Shown piece after piece: positions 54,145 to 63,194 of a stretch of 64,000 bases of DNA. The stretch covers positions 3,802,226-3,866,225 of the forward strand of contig NZ_CM001441.1 in the NCBI RefSeq assembly GCF_000244895.1, in the 5' to 3' direction. Position 1 is the stretch's first letter, and each line of letters starts with the position of its first letter. This DNA comes from Desulfosporosinus youngiae DSM 17734. Lineage in GTDB: Bacteria; Bacillota; Desulfitobacteriia; Desulfitobacteriales; Desulfitobacteriaceae. Both the position numbers and the translations under genes were made by a program. The notes under the pieces were generated by a model. It saw only the letters and a list, made by a program, of their open reading frames with translations. It searched no databases and was not told the DNA's origin.

Positions 54145-54369
54145 ATGATAAAAATTTTTTCTACGAAAAAATTCCTAAGCATTCGCAAAAAAGTTTCAAA
54201 CGATGCTAGCATCACCGAAACCTGCTGTAAATATAGTATCAGTATTCGTTGCATCAGCTCTGCGATTGGTTTTCCCAAGAAATCGGACATGGCACAAAAG
54301 CAGCGAAACAAAATAAGCCCCATCTTTGGACTGTTCATTGCTTTCCAAAGACGCAGCTCCCGTCAGTAA
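54145..54369 (+). CDS. Small 74-residue open frame, unknown
   Basis: A short basic frame (MIKIFSTKKFLSIRK) with an unusually good ribosome site GGAGAGGAGG seven bases before the ATG. No domain recognised; many Ser, Lys and Cys residues. Followed by a GGGGAAT/ATTCCCC hairpin. The ribosome site argues for a gene, the composition against it. Confidence 0.35.
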   Translation: MIKIFSTKKFLSIRKKVSNDASITETCCKYSISIRCISSAIGFPKKSDMAQKQRNKISPIFGLFIAFQRRSSRQ

Positions 54370-54567
54370 CTTCACCTAGGTGATGACTAGGGGAATAATT
54401 CCCCCTGCTTCCTATCATAGGGACGTCATCGTAATTCTTCATGGAAAAGCAGAGTTTGGCCTCCTTTAGGTGCTTACCAATCTCGGCGACCCCTAAAAAT
54501 GAACATAGTTATTTCTATACTTTTCCATTCCGAAGAAAAACAACAATATTATTGCGACTTGCTAAAA

Positions 54568-54789
54568 TTATTTCTCCGGCGGTACAAATTCCAGCAGATC
54601 GCTAATGTCACAATCAAGTACCGTACATATCCGGGCCAGAACATCCGTGTCCAATCTGCTTATACTGTTATTACAATAATTGTTGATTTGAGAACGCTGC
54701 ATTTCCGCTCTGTGACTCAGCTTGTTTTTGCTGATTCCCTCTTTTTTAATCAGTTCATCCAACTTTATTTTGATTGTTCCGTATTCCAT
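54568..54789 (-). CDS. XRE family helix-turn-helix regulator
   Basis: A 73-residue Cro/CI-type protein consisting of a single HTH_3 domain: LDELIKKEGISKNKLSHRAEMQRSQINNY with the recognition helix near 31-41, ending in LDCDISDLLEF, the usual last helix. Start at 54789 is favoured by a GGGGGG site before it. It is divergent from the small gene at 54921. Such minimal XRE proteins are common on mobile islands, consistent with inserted DNA between the orphan repeat and array 4. Confidence 0.82.
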   Translation of the reverse strand: MEYGTIKIKLDELIKKEGISKNKLSHRAEMQRSQINNYCNNSISRLDTDVLARICTVLDCDISDLLEFVPPEK

Positions 54790-54920
54790 CGGAATTCCCC
54801 CCTTGTCCGTTAGCAACCCGTATCATTGACATATATAGTATGCTCTTAGTAGAATGAACATATAAGCTCTAATATGTCTTGTTAGACTAGTTGCACACTA
54901 ACGCAAAGGGAGAGAATAAA

Positions 54921-55139
54921 ATGGATACTGCGAAAGCCAAAAAAGCTCTGATAAAGCTTGCCAAGCAGAAGGGTGTAAGCGAAGAGGCCCTACGCCATGA
55001 AATCAAACTTGCCATAACGGAAGCCCTTAAAAGTCCTGAGCCACAGGCACAAACGTTTTGGAAATCCATCCCCCACAAGGGAGAACAGCCAACGCCGGAG
55101 GAAGTCATTGCGTACATAGCGGATACAGTAAAGGATTAA
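54921..55139 (+). CDS. Conserved-looking small protein, unknown
   Basis: The 72-residue frame starts at an ATG behind AAAGGGAGAG. The sequence KAKKALIKLAKQKGVSEEALRHEIKLAITEAL reads as two helices and is followed by FWKSIPHKGEQPTPEEVIAYIAD. It recalls small hypothetical proteins of Clostridia; no function is known to me. It is divergent from the XRE gene and may be controlled by it. An inverted repeat follows about 120 bp downstream. Confidence 0.65.
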   Translation: MDTAKAKKALIKLAKQKGVSEEALRHEIKLAITEALKSPEPQAQTFWKSIPHKGEQPTPEEVIAYIADTVKD

Positions 55140-55261
55140 TGCAATAAACATCTGACAGAGTTGGCCCGAAATGCTTTTAAGCAAAGGTATTTAAATCTTG
55201 AAAGAAGTCCATCTCAAACCTTAGATGAAAGAGGGGGCAGATCACAGGCGGTCATTATAAA

Positions 55262-55305
55262 GGCCTGTTCCAAAATCTCAAACCTTTGCGATTTTAGAAC
55301 AGGCC
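55262..55305. repeat. Inverted repeat, about 15 paired bases per arm
   Basis: GGCCTGTTC-AAAATC pairs with GATTTT-GAACAGGCC (one mismatch at the same place). No U tract. A possible factor-dependent end for the 54921 gene. Right of it, to 55446, only a short coding-like trace on minus (ENTPLLTIETPDKEEM) is seen. Confidence 0.6.
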
Positions 55306-55446
55306 CAGCCATATAGAATTTATAAATCCGCCAGCATTTCTTCCTTGTCCGGCGTCTCAATAGTTAAAAGCGGAGTATTTTCATGACCCTAACGGGCACG
55401 ACAAATATTACTTCATAAACTTCTTAAGCAGAGACAACGGGTACCT

Positions 55447-55808
55447 ATTTCAATCCACGCTCCCATGTAGGGAGCGACGCTGCACTTACAACGGCTACAC
55501 AGGCCGAAGCCGTTTCAATCCACGCTCCCATGTAGGGAGCGACCTCTGCGCTTATACCAGTCTCACGGCTCACTCGCTGTTTCAATCCACGCTCCCATGT
55601 AGGGAGCGACCCTCCGAATTCAACTAACTCCTCAAACCCCTTACAGTTTCAATCCACGCTCCCATGTAGGGAGCGACCTTAGCTTTGAGTTATTGTCAAT
55701 TGCCCAGCTGCGTTTCAATCCACGCTCCCATGTAGGGAGCGACCCGGCGGTTACCGGATTAGATGCCCCATGAAAGGTTTCAATCCACGCTCCCATGTAG
55801 GGAGCGAC
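55447..55808 (-). CRISPR. Type I-C CRISPR array 4 (6 repeats, 5 spacers)
   Basis: Repeats start at 55447, 55512, 55579, 55646, 55712 and 55777. Except for the first, they begin GTTTCAATCC instead of ATTTCAATCC, a one-base difference that marks this array as a separate lineage. Spacers are 33-36 bp. The leader is on the right (AGCAAAAGTCAGGAAAAAC), diverged from leaders A and B. Confidence 0.95.
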
Positions 55809-56170
55809 AGCAAAAGTCAGGAAAAACTATTGTTCAAAGAACAACTCCATCCCACATCCTTCCATATTACACTAAAACCGCCAACTTCACTCTCACATTT
55901 CTACATGTTTCAACAAATTTACTTACGTCTCGCGGTGCGAACCTCCCAGGGATTTTATGTACGCTATAGGTTCGCACTAAATAATCTGCACATCCTCAAC
56001 ATCAAAAAAATCTTGACAATAATGTACTAGACCTTATTTTGACAAATAAAACCGCAGATTATCTCTCTTCATTACTTCCATCAGAATCTAAAGTCAGAGA
56101 AATCCTGCCCGGTGCAGAAATCCCGCATAAAGGTCCAGCCCAACGTTTTCTAAAGCCGCCGCAATATCAT
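55809..56170 (-). pseudogene. Leader and remnants of a third cas2-cas1 module
   Basis: After a leader with the conserved hairpin (55935-55944 with 55968-55977), the minus strand reads GATGTTGAGGATGTGCAG, the end of a cas2 (DVEDVQI, stop). Next come broken cas2 codons, then a piece matching cas1 around GFLHRDRPGRISLALDLM and the preceding AAAALETVGLD region (near 56090-56170). Large parts are missing. This is a dead third adaptation module, so array 4 depends on the other loci for any new spacers. Confidence 0.75.
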
Positions 56171-56225
56171 GGACCAAAAAGAGTATAACAAGGGGAGAAA
56201 GCCTTTAAAAGCCCTGTCCTGGGGT

Positions 56226-56462
56226 TTATGGATTCAGGTTCAATTCCTTCACTCTTTGCAGATAAGCAAAAACCCTGCGCAGCCAATCTTCCTTAAGACC
56301 AAAGGTTCGGCTCCACTGGGAAATCAGGTCCGGATCGGGAAAACCAGGATTTTCATTGGACAGCTCTTTGCGCTTGGCAAGGAGGGAGCAGATCTCTTCG
56401 TCCAGAGGAGCCAACCCCTGGCAGTAATAATCCGTAGGTGGGTGAAAGGGCATAGCTTTCAT
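56226..56462 (-). CDS. Small protein of unknown function (chorismate-mutase-like helix)
   Basis: A 78-residue acidic helical protein. The segment PLDEEICSLLAKRKELSNENPGFPDPD resembles the first helix of AroQ-type chorismate mutases (D.EI..LL..R), but the other catalytic helices are absent, so enzymatic activity is unlikely. It is a conserved-looking hypothetical with an AAGG site before the ATG. It sits directly behind the cas1 remnant, outside the CRISPR module. Confidence 0.6.
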   Translation of the reverse strand: MKAMPFHPPTDYYCQGLAPLDEEICSLLAKRKELSNENPGFPDPDLISQWSRTFGLKEDWLRRVFAYLQRVKELNLNP

Positions 56463-56550
56463 GCACTCAACCTTCTTTCCAGTTGTTTATGAATCCTACT
56501 CCAGTTACTTCCACCATTATCGTCTTTTTCCTGCCTTACTGATTTTTTAT

Positions 56551-56643
56551 GCCTTAACTATCTTCTTATCCACCGGCTAAACGTGGCAGCCGGCACAAAC
56601 ATGTCCCCATACGCGCCAACGTGTCGCGTATGGGGACAAACCC
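56551..56643. repeat. 93-bp repeat with long hairpin, left copy
   Basis: Contains a 14-bp perfect hairpin, TGTCCCCATACGCG (56602-56615) with its complement at 56625-56638. A copy with a few differences lies at 58963-59055 in the same orientation, on the other side of the tetR-MATE pair. Confidence 0.8.
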
Positions 56644-56709
56644 GATTTCAAATGATTATAACCGAAGAGCCGGTAACTGTGATTTTAATCAAGGTTACCG
56701 GCTCTGCTA

Positions 56710-57312
56710 TTAGGCCTTAACAGCAATCTCCCGCTCATATAGTTTGCGGCCCTCATCAGTAAGCAGAGGAATAACCATTCCCCAGACGCATTCCTTAAGT
56801 TCAACCTTTTCCGGAAAAGACTCTGCTTCCAGCTTGCTAAGCTCGGACCAGTACATTGTGACCATTCGCAAGGCTTTGCATAAATGATCATACTGGTGAG
56901 GATAGTCTTCCTTTTTGATCAGTCCGGCCAAGCTAAGATTTTGGAAAGTCCTTTGCCAAAGAATCTTATTTTCTCTCAGCATTCTGATTTGTATTTCATT
57001 AATTTTGGCACTGACTTGAGCCAACTGAGTACGATGACCGAAATAAAAGGCAAGCTGCTCCTGGAGCTCCTGAATGTGAACGATGAGCTCAGCCAGCTCC
57101 CCAAGGGTTTGAGGGGCTGGTCTGGGCTTATACTCTTTTTGCATGTCCAGGACAATGGCTTCAATAAGCTCTTCTTTGCGTTTAAAATAATAAGTCACAT
57201 TCCCTACACTAATCCGGAGGGACTCTGCTATATCCCGCATACTGACACCGTTGTAGCCCTTTTCCGCAAACAGTCTCCGGGCCAGGTTCAAAATTTCCTG
57301 TTTTCTATTCAC
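56710..57312 (-). CDS. TetR family transcriptional regulator
   Basis: The 200-residue protein has an N-terminal TetR HTH (ILNLARRLFAEKGYNGVSMRDIAESLRISVGNVTYYFKRKEEL, about 5-47, recognition helix near 32-40) and a ligand-binding helical domain. It lies about 40 bp downstream of the MATE efflux gene on the same strand and probably represses that operon. The N-terminal half is typical; the ligand domain gives no clue to the inducer. Confidence 0.88.
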   Translation of the reverse strand: MNRKQEILNLARRLFAEKGYNGVSMRDIAESLRISVGNVTYYFKRKEELIEAIVLDMQKEYKPRPAPQTLGELAELIVHIQELQEQLAFYFGHRTQLAQVSAKINEIQIRMLRENKILWQRTFQNLSLAGLIKKEDYPHQYDHLCKALRMVTMYWSELSKLEAESFPEKVELKECVWGMVIPLLTDEGRKLYEREIAVKA

Positions 57313-57353
57313 TTCAGCTGCTCCTCCCTTCGATCACCCGGCCTTAAGTTTCC

Positions 57354-58867
57354 TTAAGCTTCCCCCGGCTTCTCACCGGACCGGAAAGATTTCATTGCTT
57401 TCAGCTCCCGGCTGATAAATGACAGGGACACGATGACAGCCAGGGAATCGGCGATAGGTCCCGCAAAAATTGCTCCTTCAATGCCAAACCAGAGAGGCAG
57501 AATAATCAGAAGAGGCAATAAAAATAGTCCTTGACGGGTGAGGGCCAGAAAAATTCCCTGTTTGGCCTTCCCTGTGGCGACAAAAAAGTTGGAAGTTAAA
57601 GGCTGAATACCGCTGATAAACATCATCAGCATAAAAATACGCATATATTGGGATGCAAAGGTAAAGTAAGTCTCACTCCCCTCTCCGAATATCCCCACAA
57701 TCTGTCGGGGAAAAAGCTGGAAGCAGAAAAAGAAAAACACTGAAGCGCCCACGATGCCCGCCGCGGCTTTCATATAGGCTTCTCTGACCCGGGGATAATT
57801 CTTTGCTCCATAATTAAAACTGATAATCGGCTGAGTTCCCTGGGCAATGCCGATTACAAAGGCAAGGACGACAAAATTGACCTTTGAGATAACTCCAATG
57901 ACGGCCAGAGGCAGTTCACTGCCATATTCAGACAAGCACCGTAATGGGTAAACGTATTATTCATGGTTATTTGGACCAGCATCATAATAAAATGGTTTAA
58001 AAAACCGGCGGCCCCCAGGGTGACAATACCCTTGACATAGCTCAGCCTGGGCAGCCAATTCCCCTTGACGGGATTGCCGGCTTTGAATTTTGTCAGGTAA
58101 ACAACGGTTAAAACAAAGGACAGGATCTGCCCTAAAACAGTAGCCAAAGCCGACCCGGCAATTCCCCATTGCAAAACCAGCACAAAAAGCGCATTCAAGG
58201 GAATATTCAGGATGGCACCGGAAGACAGGGTTATCATGGCAAAGGTTGGGCTGCCGTCGGCGCGTATTATGGCGGAGCAGGCCGTTGCAAAAAGAAGAAA
58301 AGGCATACCAAGGGCCGTAATCCCCAGATAAGTTGCCGCCAAGGGCAGGATTTGCGGCGTCGCCCCAAAAAGAATCAGCAAAGGTTTCAGGAATAAAAGG
58401 GTCGCCCCGGTTATAACCAAGCCCAAAATCAGCATCAGGCTGATACCGTTGCCCACGTATCTGAGAGCATCCTGCTTTTTATCGGCTCCTAAATTCAAGT
58501 TGAAATTGGTCGCAGTGCCCAGGCCGATCATCAGGGCACAAGCGGACAGGAAGGTTGTAACGGGAAAGGCAATATTGGTGGCCGCGTTACCAAGCATACC
58601 CACCACATGACCGATAAAAATCTGATCCGTTATGTTATATATGGCATTAATCAAGGTATTTATAATTGCAGGAATTGAAAATTGCACAATCAATTTTACC
58701 ACAGGAACCGTGCCTAGGGGATTACCCAGCGGTGAATTCCCCGGCCCTTTAGTGCCCGGGCCTGCCGGAATTCCTCCGGGGCCCTGCCCAGGGACATCGG
58801 GTGGTCGATCCTCAAGACCCTCAGCCCTTGAATTCTTATCCTTCCGACTTGGATTTTTACGTTCCAT
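57354..58867 (-). pseudogene. MATE family efflux pump, interrupted by a frameshift
   Basis: Two overlapping frames make one MATE/DinF-type transporter of about 500 residues. The first (57854-58867) starts with a Pro/Gly-rich 55-residue extension before the membrane part (IPAIINTLINAIYNITDQIFIGHVVG). The second (57354-57935) continues from SEYGSELPLAVIGV to the end. Homology passes from one frame to the other near 57930-57942, where one base seems missing (THYGA|LSEYG). If real this inactivates the pump; a sequencing error is a fair alternative because both halves look well preserved. Confidence 0.82.
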
Positions 58868-58962
58868 AACCGCTCCCTCCTTATTTCTTTGACCGAATAA
58901 TTTAGAGATTTGTGCCGATCAGATATTAGTACATTTGTACTAATGTTGCCAGAAATTTTTTT

Positions 58963-59055
58963 GCCTTAACTATTTTCTTATCCGCCGGCTAAACATGGCA
59001 ACCCGGCACAAACATGTCCCCATACGCGCCACGTGTCGCGTATGGGGACAAACCC
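58963..59055. repeat. 93-bp repeat with long hairpin, right copy
   Basis: Same element as 56551-56643. The hairpin arms are 59015-59028 and 59037-59050. A REP-like intergenic element is the simplest reading. Its position downstream of the purB fragment's left edge suggests rearrangement here. Confidence 0.8.
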
Positions 59056-59185
59056 AATTCACCATTTTTAACTAGACTGTAACCTCCTGAAAAATCAATT
59101 TATTCACTATTTACTGAGGTTGATACGACGAGGGGAGAAGCTAGACTGCCCTCCTATGTATTGCAGATTTCCGTAATGGCTGGGA

Positions 59186-59698
59186 ATGAATGATGCGTGG
59201 TTACCGGCGGCGAAAAAACTTGTCGATGAAGTTGCTGAGATGGCAGAAGAATTAAAAGATGTTCCAATGTTATCCCATACTCATGGACAGCCGGCCTCGC
59301 CAACTACTATTGGGAAGGAACTGGCAATATTTGTTTATAGATGGAACCGACAACTAAAGCTAATTCGTTCACTTGAGTATCTTGGTAAATTTAATGGCGC
59401 TGTAGGTAATTTCAATGCTCATAAAATCGCGTATCCCAATGTTAAATGGGAGAAAGCAGCCAAGGGATTTGTCAGCGGTTTGGGCCTGGAGTATAACCCC
59501 ATGACTACACAGATTGAGTCTCATGATTATATGTCTGAATGTTTCCATGCCATCAGTCGTTTTAACAATATTGTTTTAGATTTTGACAGGCAGGTCAACC
59601 GTCTTGAATATCCTTATCATGACAATAAAAATGGTCCCGGACCGCTTGCTGCAAGCCCAAAACCACAGAACTTCCGCCTTATTTTATTAGTTTCCTGA
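59186..59698 (+). pseudogene. purB (adenylosuccinate lyase) internal fragment
   Basis: About 150 residues from the middle of a PurB-type adenylosuccinate lyase are kept: KDVPMLSHTHGQPASPTT (the catalytic-His region), GKFNGAVGNFNAH, and TTQIESHDYMSE, up to NIVLDFDRQV. The N-terminal third and the C-terminal half with the flexible signature loop are absent, and the ending (NKNGPGPLAAS...) is unrelated sequence. A gene remnant, probably from a deletion next to the 93-bp repeat. Confidence 0.85.
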
Positions 59699-59728
59699 TT
59701 TCCTCTTCAGCCAGCCCTGTAGCATTCA

Positions 59729-60160
59729 TCACTTTAGCCCAACATTCAGCTTTGCTAATTGTTTCTCTTGTCGAAAAGACTTTTTAGCCAAATAGCTAAC
59801 GTCCTCGGCAATCTCATCTAATTTTTCATCCGTAATTCTTGACTCAAGTTGCAGCTCCTCAATCTTTGTCCCAAAGGTGGTATGAGCATCTTTATTATCG
59901 TTGTTTACCTGATCCTGGCTGACTCTAAAATCGTGTAGGGCACTGATCTGTTTATCAAACTTATCTTCCAAACGAACTATGTCACTTTTTAACGCTTGTA
60001 TGTCACCCTTTAATTCAGTCCTTAACCCTTGCATTTCACCTTTTAATTCAGTCCTTAGCTCTTGCATGTCACCCTTTAACTCAGTCCTTAACCCTTGCAT
60101 TTCCTTAAACATTTTAGCAAACTGATCTGCCATAAACTCTTGAAATTTATCGTTTTCCAT
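59729..60160 (-). CDS. Coiled-coil protein with 11-residue repeats
   Basis: The 143-residue protein is mostly helical. After a short start (FQEFMADQFAKMFKE) come four 11-residue repeats of the type MQGLRTELKGD (about 19-62), encoded by 33-bp DNA repeats that vary little. A longer coiled coil follows, ending in KKSFRQEKQLAKLNVGLK. Hendecad repeats of this kind support right-handed coiled coils. A good AGGGG site precedes the ATG. It resembles small repeat proteins of Desulfitobacterium-type genomes annotated as hypothetical; role unknown. Confidence 0.75.
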   Translation of the reverse strand: MENDKFQEFMADQFAKMFKEMQGLRTELKGDMQELRTELKGEMQGLRTELKGDIQALKSDIVRLEDKFDKQISALHDFRVSQDQVNNDNKDAHTTFGTKIEELQLESRITDEKLDEIAEDVSYLAKKSFRQEKQLAKLNVGLK

Positions 60161-60480
60161 CTGGCTTTTCCCTCCCCTCTCATAATATTAGCCTGGGAGC
60201 CGGCAAGTCAACCGTCCAAATACGATAATACAGAAAATATTTATTCCCTTACTTGAAGTAAGCGTTTCAATGATTCTGCCAATACTAAGCCAAATATTGA
60301 GGCGGTTAAAAAGTTAGAGATAACTGTATAAGTGTGCATATGTGCTAATTGTGCCTTAAGTTTAATGTGACAGCTTTTGTCTCTTATAGTAAACTATTCA
60401 CAATCAGATACAAGGCGACTCTGGCAACTGCGCGAATATGGGGCGTTTTCATTTGAAATAAACGCCATCAAGGAGGAGCA
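60161..60480. other. 320-bp intergenic region
   Basis: No gene. This is the divergent promoter region between the coiled-coil gene and the lipoprotein gene. No operator or riboswitch recognised. Confidence 0.4.
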
Positions 60481-61776
60481 ATGAGTATAACTGCGGTAAA
60501 AAAATGGAGTGGCATAAAAAATACGAAAAACAAAGTATGGTGTACATCCTTGCTGATTGCCATGCTGCTGTCCGGCTGCGTACCCTCGGTTCCGTCCGTT
60601 GATAAGGCGGAAAATACGCCTCCGTCTTCCGAAATGTCTGCCGTTTCAACGCCGGCGGATACACAGCCCGCCGGTAATGCGGAAAAGCTCCGGGCTGGGA
60701 CAGCACCGGCTAAAACGGAGCCGGCAGACCCGGTTATACTGAAATACTACAACTATTTTGTGGAGCACCACACCTTGGTGGACAACAGAATATTTACTGT
60801 CAACGAAAATACACTGCAGGACGATATAATATACTTTGCCTTTATGAACACCGAGCCGGCGGACGGAAAGCCGGCCAATATCCGCACGAAGAAGCAGATA
60901 GATGATGTCTTGATGAAGTACTTCGGGATAAAACCCAAACGATACAGCACGGGGATCTCCGGTGCGGCGTCAAACGGAGATGTACAGCTTGGCAGTGTGA
61001 TTGAGGACGTGGTACGAGTGCACCGGCTGCTTTTAAAGCAGCTTACCGATAACGGCGATGGCAGCTGCAGCGCGGTTTTTAAACTGTACCAAATCCCAAC
61101 AGACGGCGCGCGGCCCGATTTTGACCGCAGAATTCTTGAAAGGGACCCTGAAATGGAGACGTACCATAGGCTGGACGTGAAGACGACCTTCACCGGGGTC
61201 CCGGAGGGAGGGTCGTATTATTTAAAGTTCAGCGAATTTACGCTGATACCCCGTGAAGGACCCTTTGCCCCGCCGCCCCAAGAGACGGATTACTCAAAAA
61301 AGGTGAGCCCCGCTGAACTAAAATCCTTTCACGGGCTTTCCATCGGCATGACCCTGGACGAAGCCAAAAAACTGCTTAATCTGCCTGAAAGCGCCTATGA
61401 GTACCATGAAGACAGCTATGCCGATTACACCCTCGTCAATGCAGACGGCTGGAGCTATACATTCCGCACCCCTTCCAAGGAAAAGAGCGATGACAAAAGC
61501 CAATATCTCATGAGCATCAACATCCGCGAATTTCCCGATGTGATTTTCCGCGGCATCAAGCTGGGCGATGCTTATGCAGACGTGATTAAAAAGTTCCCGT
61601 CAGGCAAAGAAGAGGGTCAGTTACTTGGCTCGCCGGACAGCTATTTTACCCGCGACTACGGATTTGCCTCCACCCTGCACGCTGTGGATATTTTTACCGG
61701 CGATATGCATATTTTCATGCTGTTCGGGATGTACGACACGCTGGCTTGGGCGGATATCTACTCCAGCGATTCCTGA
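60481..61776 (+). CDS. Predicted lipoprotein, unknown function
   Basis: The 431-residue exported protein has a positively charged start, a hydrophobic stretch (TSLLIAMLLSGC) and a lipobox LLSGC, so Cys near residue 34 should be lipidated and anchored outside the membrane. A Pro/Thr/Ala-rich linker follows (about 38-80), then a domain to about 265. A C-terminal domain (FHGLSIGMTLDEAKKLLNL ... IKLGDAYADVIKKFP) has two short repeats like those in BamE/SmpA-type or DUF4309-type folds. GGAGGAGC precedes the ATG. It faces the ECF sigma/anti-sigma pair with 14 bp between stops. Confidence 0.82.
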   Translation: MSITAVKKWSGIKNTKNKVWCTSLLIAMLLSGCVPSVPSVDKAENTPPSSEMSAVSTPADTQPAGNAEKLRAGTAPAKTEPADPVILKYYNYFVEHHTLVDNRIFTVNENTLQDDIIYFAFMNTEPADGKPANIRTKKQIDDVLMKYFGIKPKRYSTGISGAASNGDVQLGSVIEDVVRVHRLLLKQLTDNGDGSCSAVFKLYQIPTDGARPDFDRRILERDPEMETYHRLDVKTTFTGVPEGGSYYLKFSEFTLIPREGPFAPPPQETDYSKKVSPAELKSFHGLSIGMTLDEAKKLLNLPESAYEYHEDSYADYTLVNADGWSYTFRTPSKEKSDDKSQYLMSINIREFPDVIFRGIKLGDAYADVIKKFPSGKEEGQLLGSPDSYFTRDYGFASTLHAVDIFTGDMHIFMLFGMYDTLAWADIYSSDS

Positions 61777-61790
61777 ACCGGCAGGAATCC

Positions 61791-63194
61791 CTATTTCTGA
61801 AGCTCGATCTTAATTTTTAAATCCTCCATAAAATCGATCGTGGCAAACTGAGATGTGCCGACACTGTACCCTTGGCTTAAATCCAGGGCCGGAAATACCA
61901 TGGTAAAGTCATTCGGGTGATTTTCATCCCTTCTGATATCATATCGTTGGGGATGGATATATTCCCCAGCGGCATTTTTTAAATATAAGTTGGTTGCCTG
62001 AAAATAAGGCGCTTTGCCTTCAGCCGTATAACGAAGCACAGTTTCCCCCTTCGCGGTAGTGATATTTTTAATGATTAATTTCCCCATCTTCCCCTGAGAA
62101 AGCTCCAACGGATAATTGCCGTCAATTGCTTTAAGACTTTCGGCGGGATTCTCTGAGTTGGCACTGTCGCCGCTGACAACCGGAAACCTGCAGGGAACGA
62201 TGGTAAGGGAACGGGGAAGGTTTTTTACGGCCTGAAATTTAGCTGTTCCCTGGAAATCCTTGCCGTAAGGAGCGTTATTACCGCCGAAAGTGCCGCCTCC
62301 CGAGGAGAGCTCTATTCCCTGGTCATCAAAAACAAACCACCAGTAAACTACCCTATCCATGGCTTTGGTTACGGCGTCTTGGTCTTTGTAGTTGCCGCTG
62401 AAGTGAATCGTACTGTCGATCGGTGTCAACACCACCTGATCTACCGTCACCAGGCCTTCCGGTAAATCCACTTGTTGATTGGTCTTAAATACCCTGGTCT
62501 TCCGGACCAGTTCCGTTTTGGCCACCGTGAAGGAAAAATCCCAATGACCTTTGACGCCCATAAACTCATCTACATTTAAATCAATTTTCAATATATCCGC
62601 AGCCGACGGAGAATGATAAGTTATACTAGCAACGCCGACGTAGGTTGTTTCGTCAAGATATTCTCCGGAAAAGCCGCCTCCTTGGGGCGAACTGCCGTTA
62701 ATCCTTAAATCTCCCATTATCATGGCCCCGGCCAGCTGTAAATCCTCAATTTGGCCGCTGCTTTTGACGGTATACCCTAAAACCAGGGTAGAATCGTCAG
62801 CCAAAGCTTCATTAATGGTCAAGGTTATGCCCTGATCGGTGACACTCTTATCCACCAGTTGAGAATAGGGAATATACTCTTGGTAGGTTCCGAATTTATC
62901 ATTAAAGATCTTAAAAATTGAATTGATGACCGGAATATTCCTGGCTACAGCCGGTGACACCGTCCCGGCGCTTATCAATATCACCAGCAATACGGCGGCA
63001 GCGATTAAACTTCTTTTTGCCTTCTGCAGATAGTTTTTATTCCTGATTTCTTTCTGAACATTTTTCCTGACCTTGTCCTTAAGGCTTTTCGGCATTTCAT
63101 CGGTCACCGGCTCCCCTTCGCTCTGATCAAACCTGACTTCATTCAACAGCCGGTAGATATCCTTTTCTTCCAGATAAAATTTCAAGTGTTCCAT
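61791..63194 (-). CDS. DUF4179 membrane protein, probable anti-sigma factor
   Basis: The 467-residue protein has a cytoplasmic N-terminal part (1-60), one membrane helix (SLIAAAVLLVILISAGTVSP, about 63-82) and a large extracellular DUF4179-type domain (LVDKSVTDQGITLTINEALADDSTLVLGY near 111-139). Proteins of this type sit directly after ECF sigma genes in Firmicutes and are thought to hold the sigma factor at the membrane. The gene shares its first base with the last base of the sigma gene, so they are translationally coupled. Confidence 0.85.
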   Translation of the reverse strand: MEHLKFYLEEKDIYRLLNEVRFDQSEGEPVTDEMPKSLKDKVRKNVQKEIRNKNYLQKAKRSLIAAAVLLVILISAGTVSPAVARNIPVINSIFKIFNDKFGTYQEYIPYSQLVDKSVTDQGITLTINEALADDSTLVLGYTVKSSGQIEDLQLAGAMIMGDLRINGSSPQGGGFSGEYLDETTYVGVASITYHSPSAADILKIDLNVDEFMGVKGHWDFSFTVAKTELVRKTRVFKTNQQVDLPEGLVTVDQVVLTPIDSTIHFSGNYKDQDAVTKAMDRVVYWWFVFDDQGIELSSGGGTFGGNNAPYGKDFQGTAKFQAVKNLPRSLTIVPCRFPVVSGDSANSENPAESLKAIDGNYPLELSQGKMGKLIIKNITTAKGETVLRYTAEGKAPYFQATNLYLKNAAGEYIHPQRYDIRRDENHPNDFTMVFPALDLSQGYSVGTSQFATIDFMEDLKIKIELQK

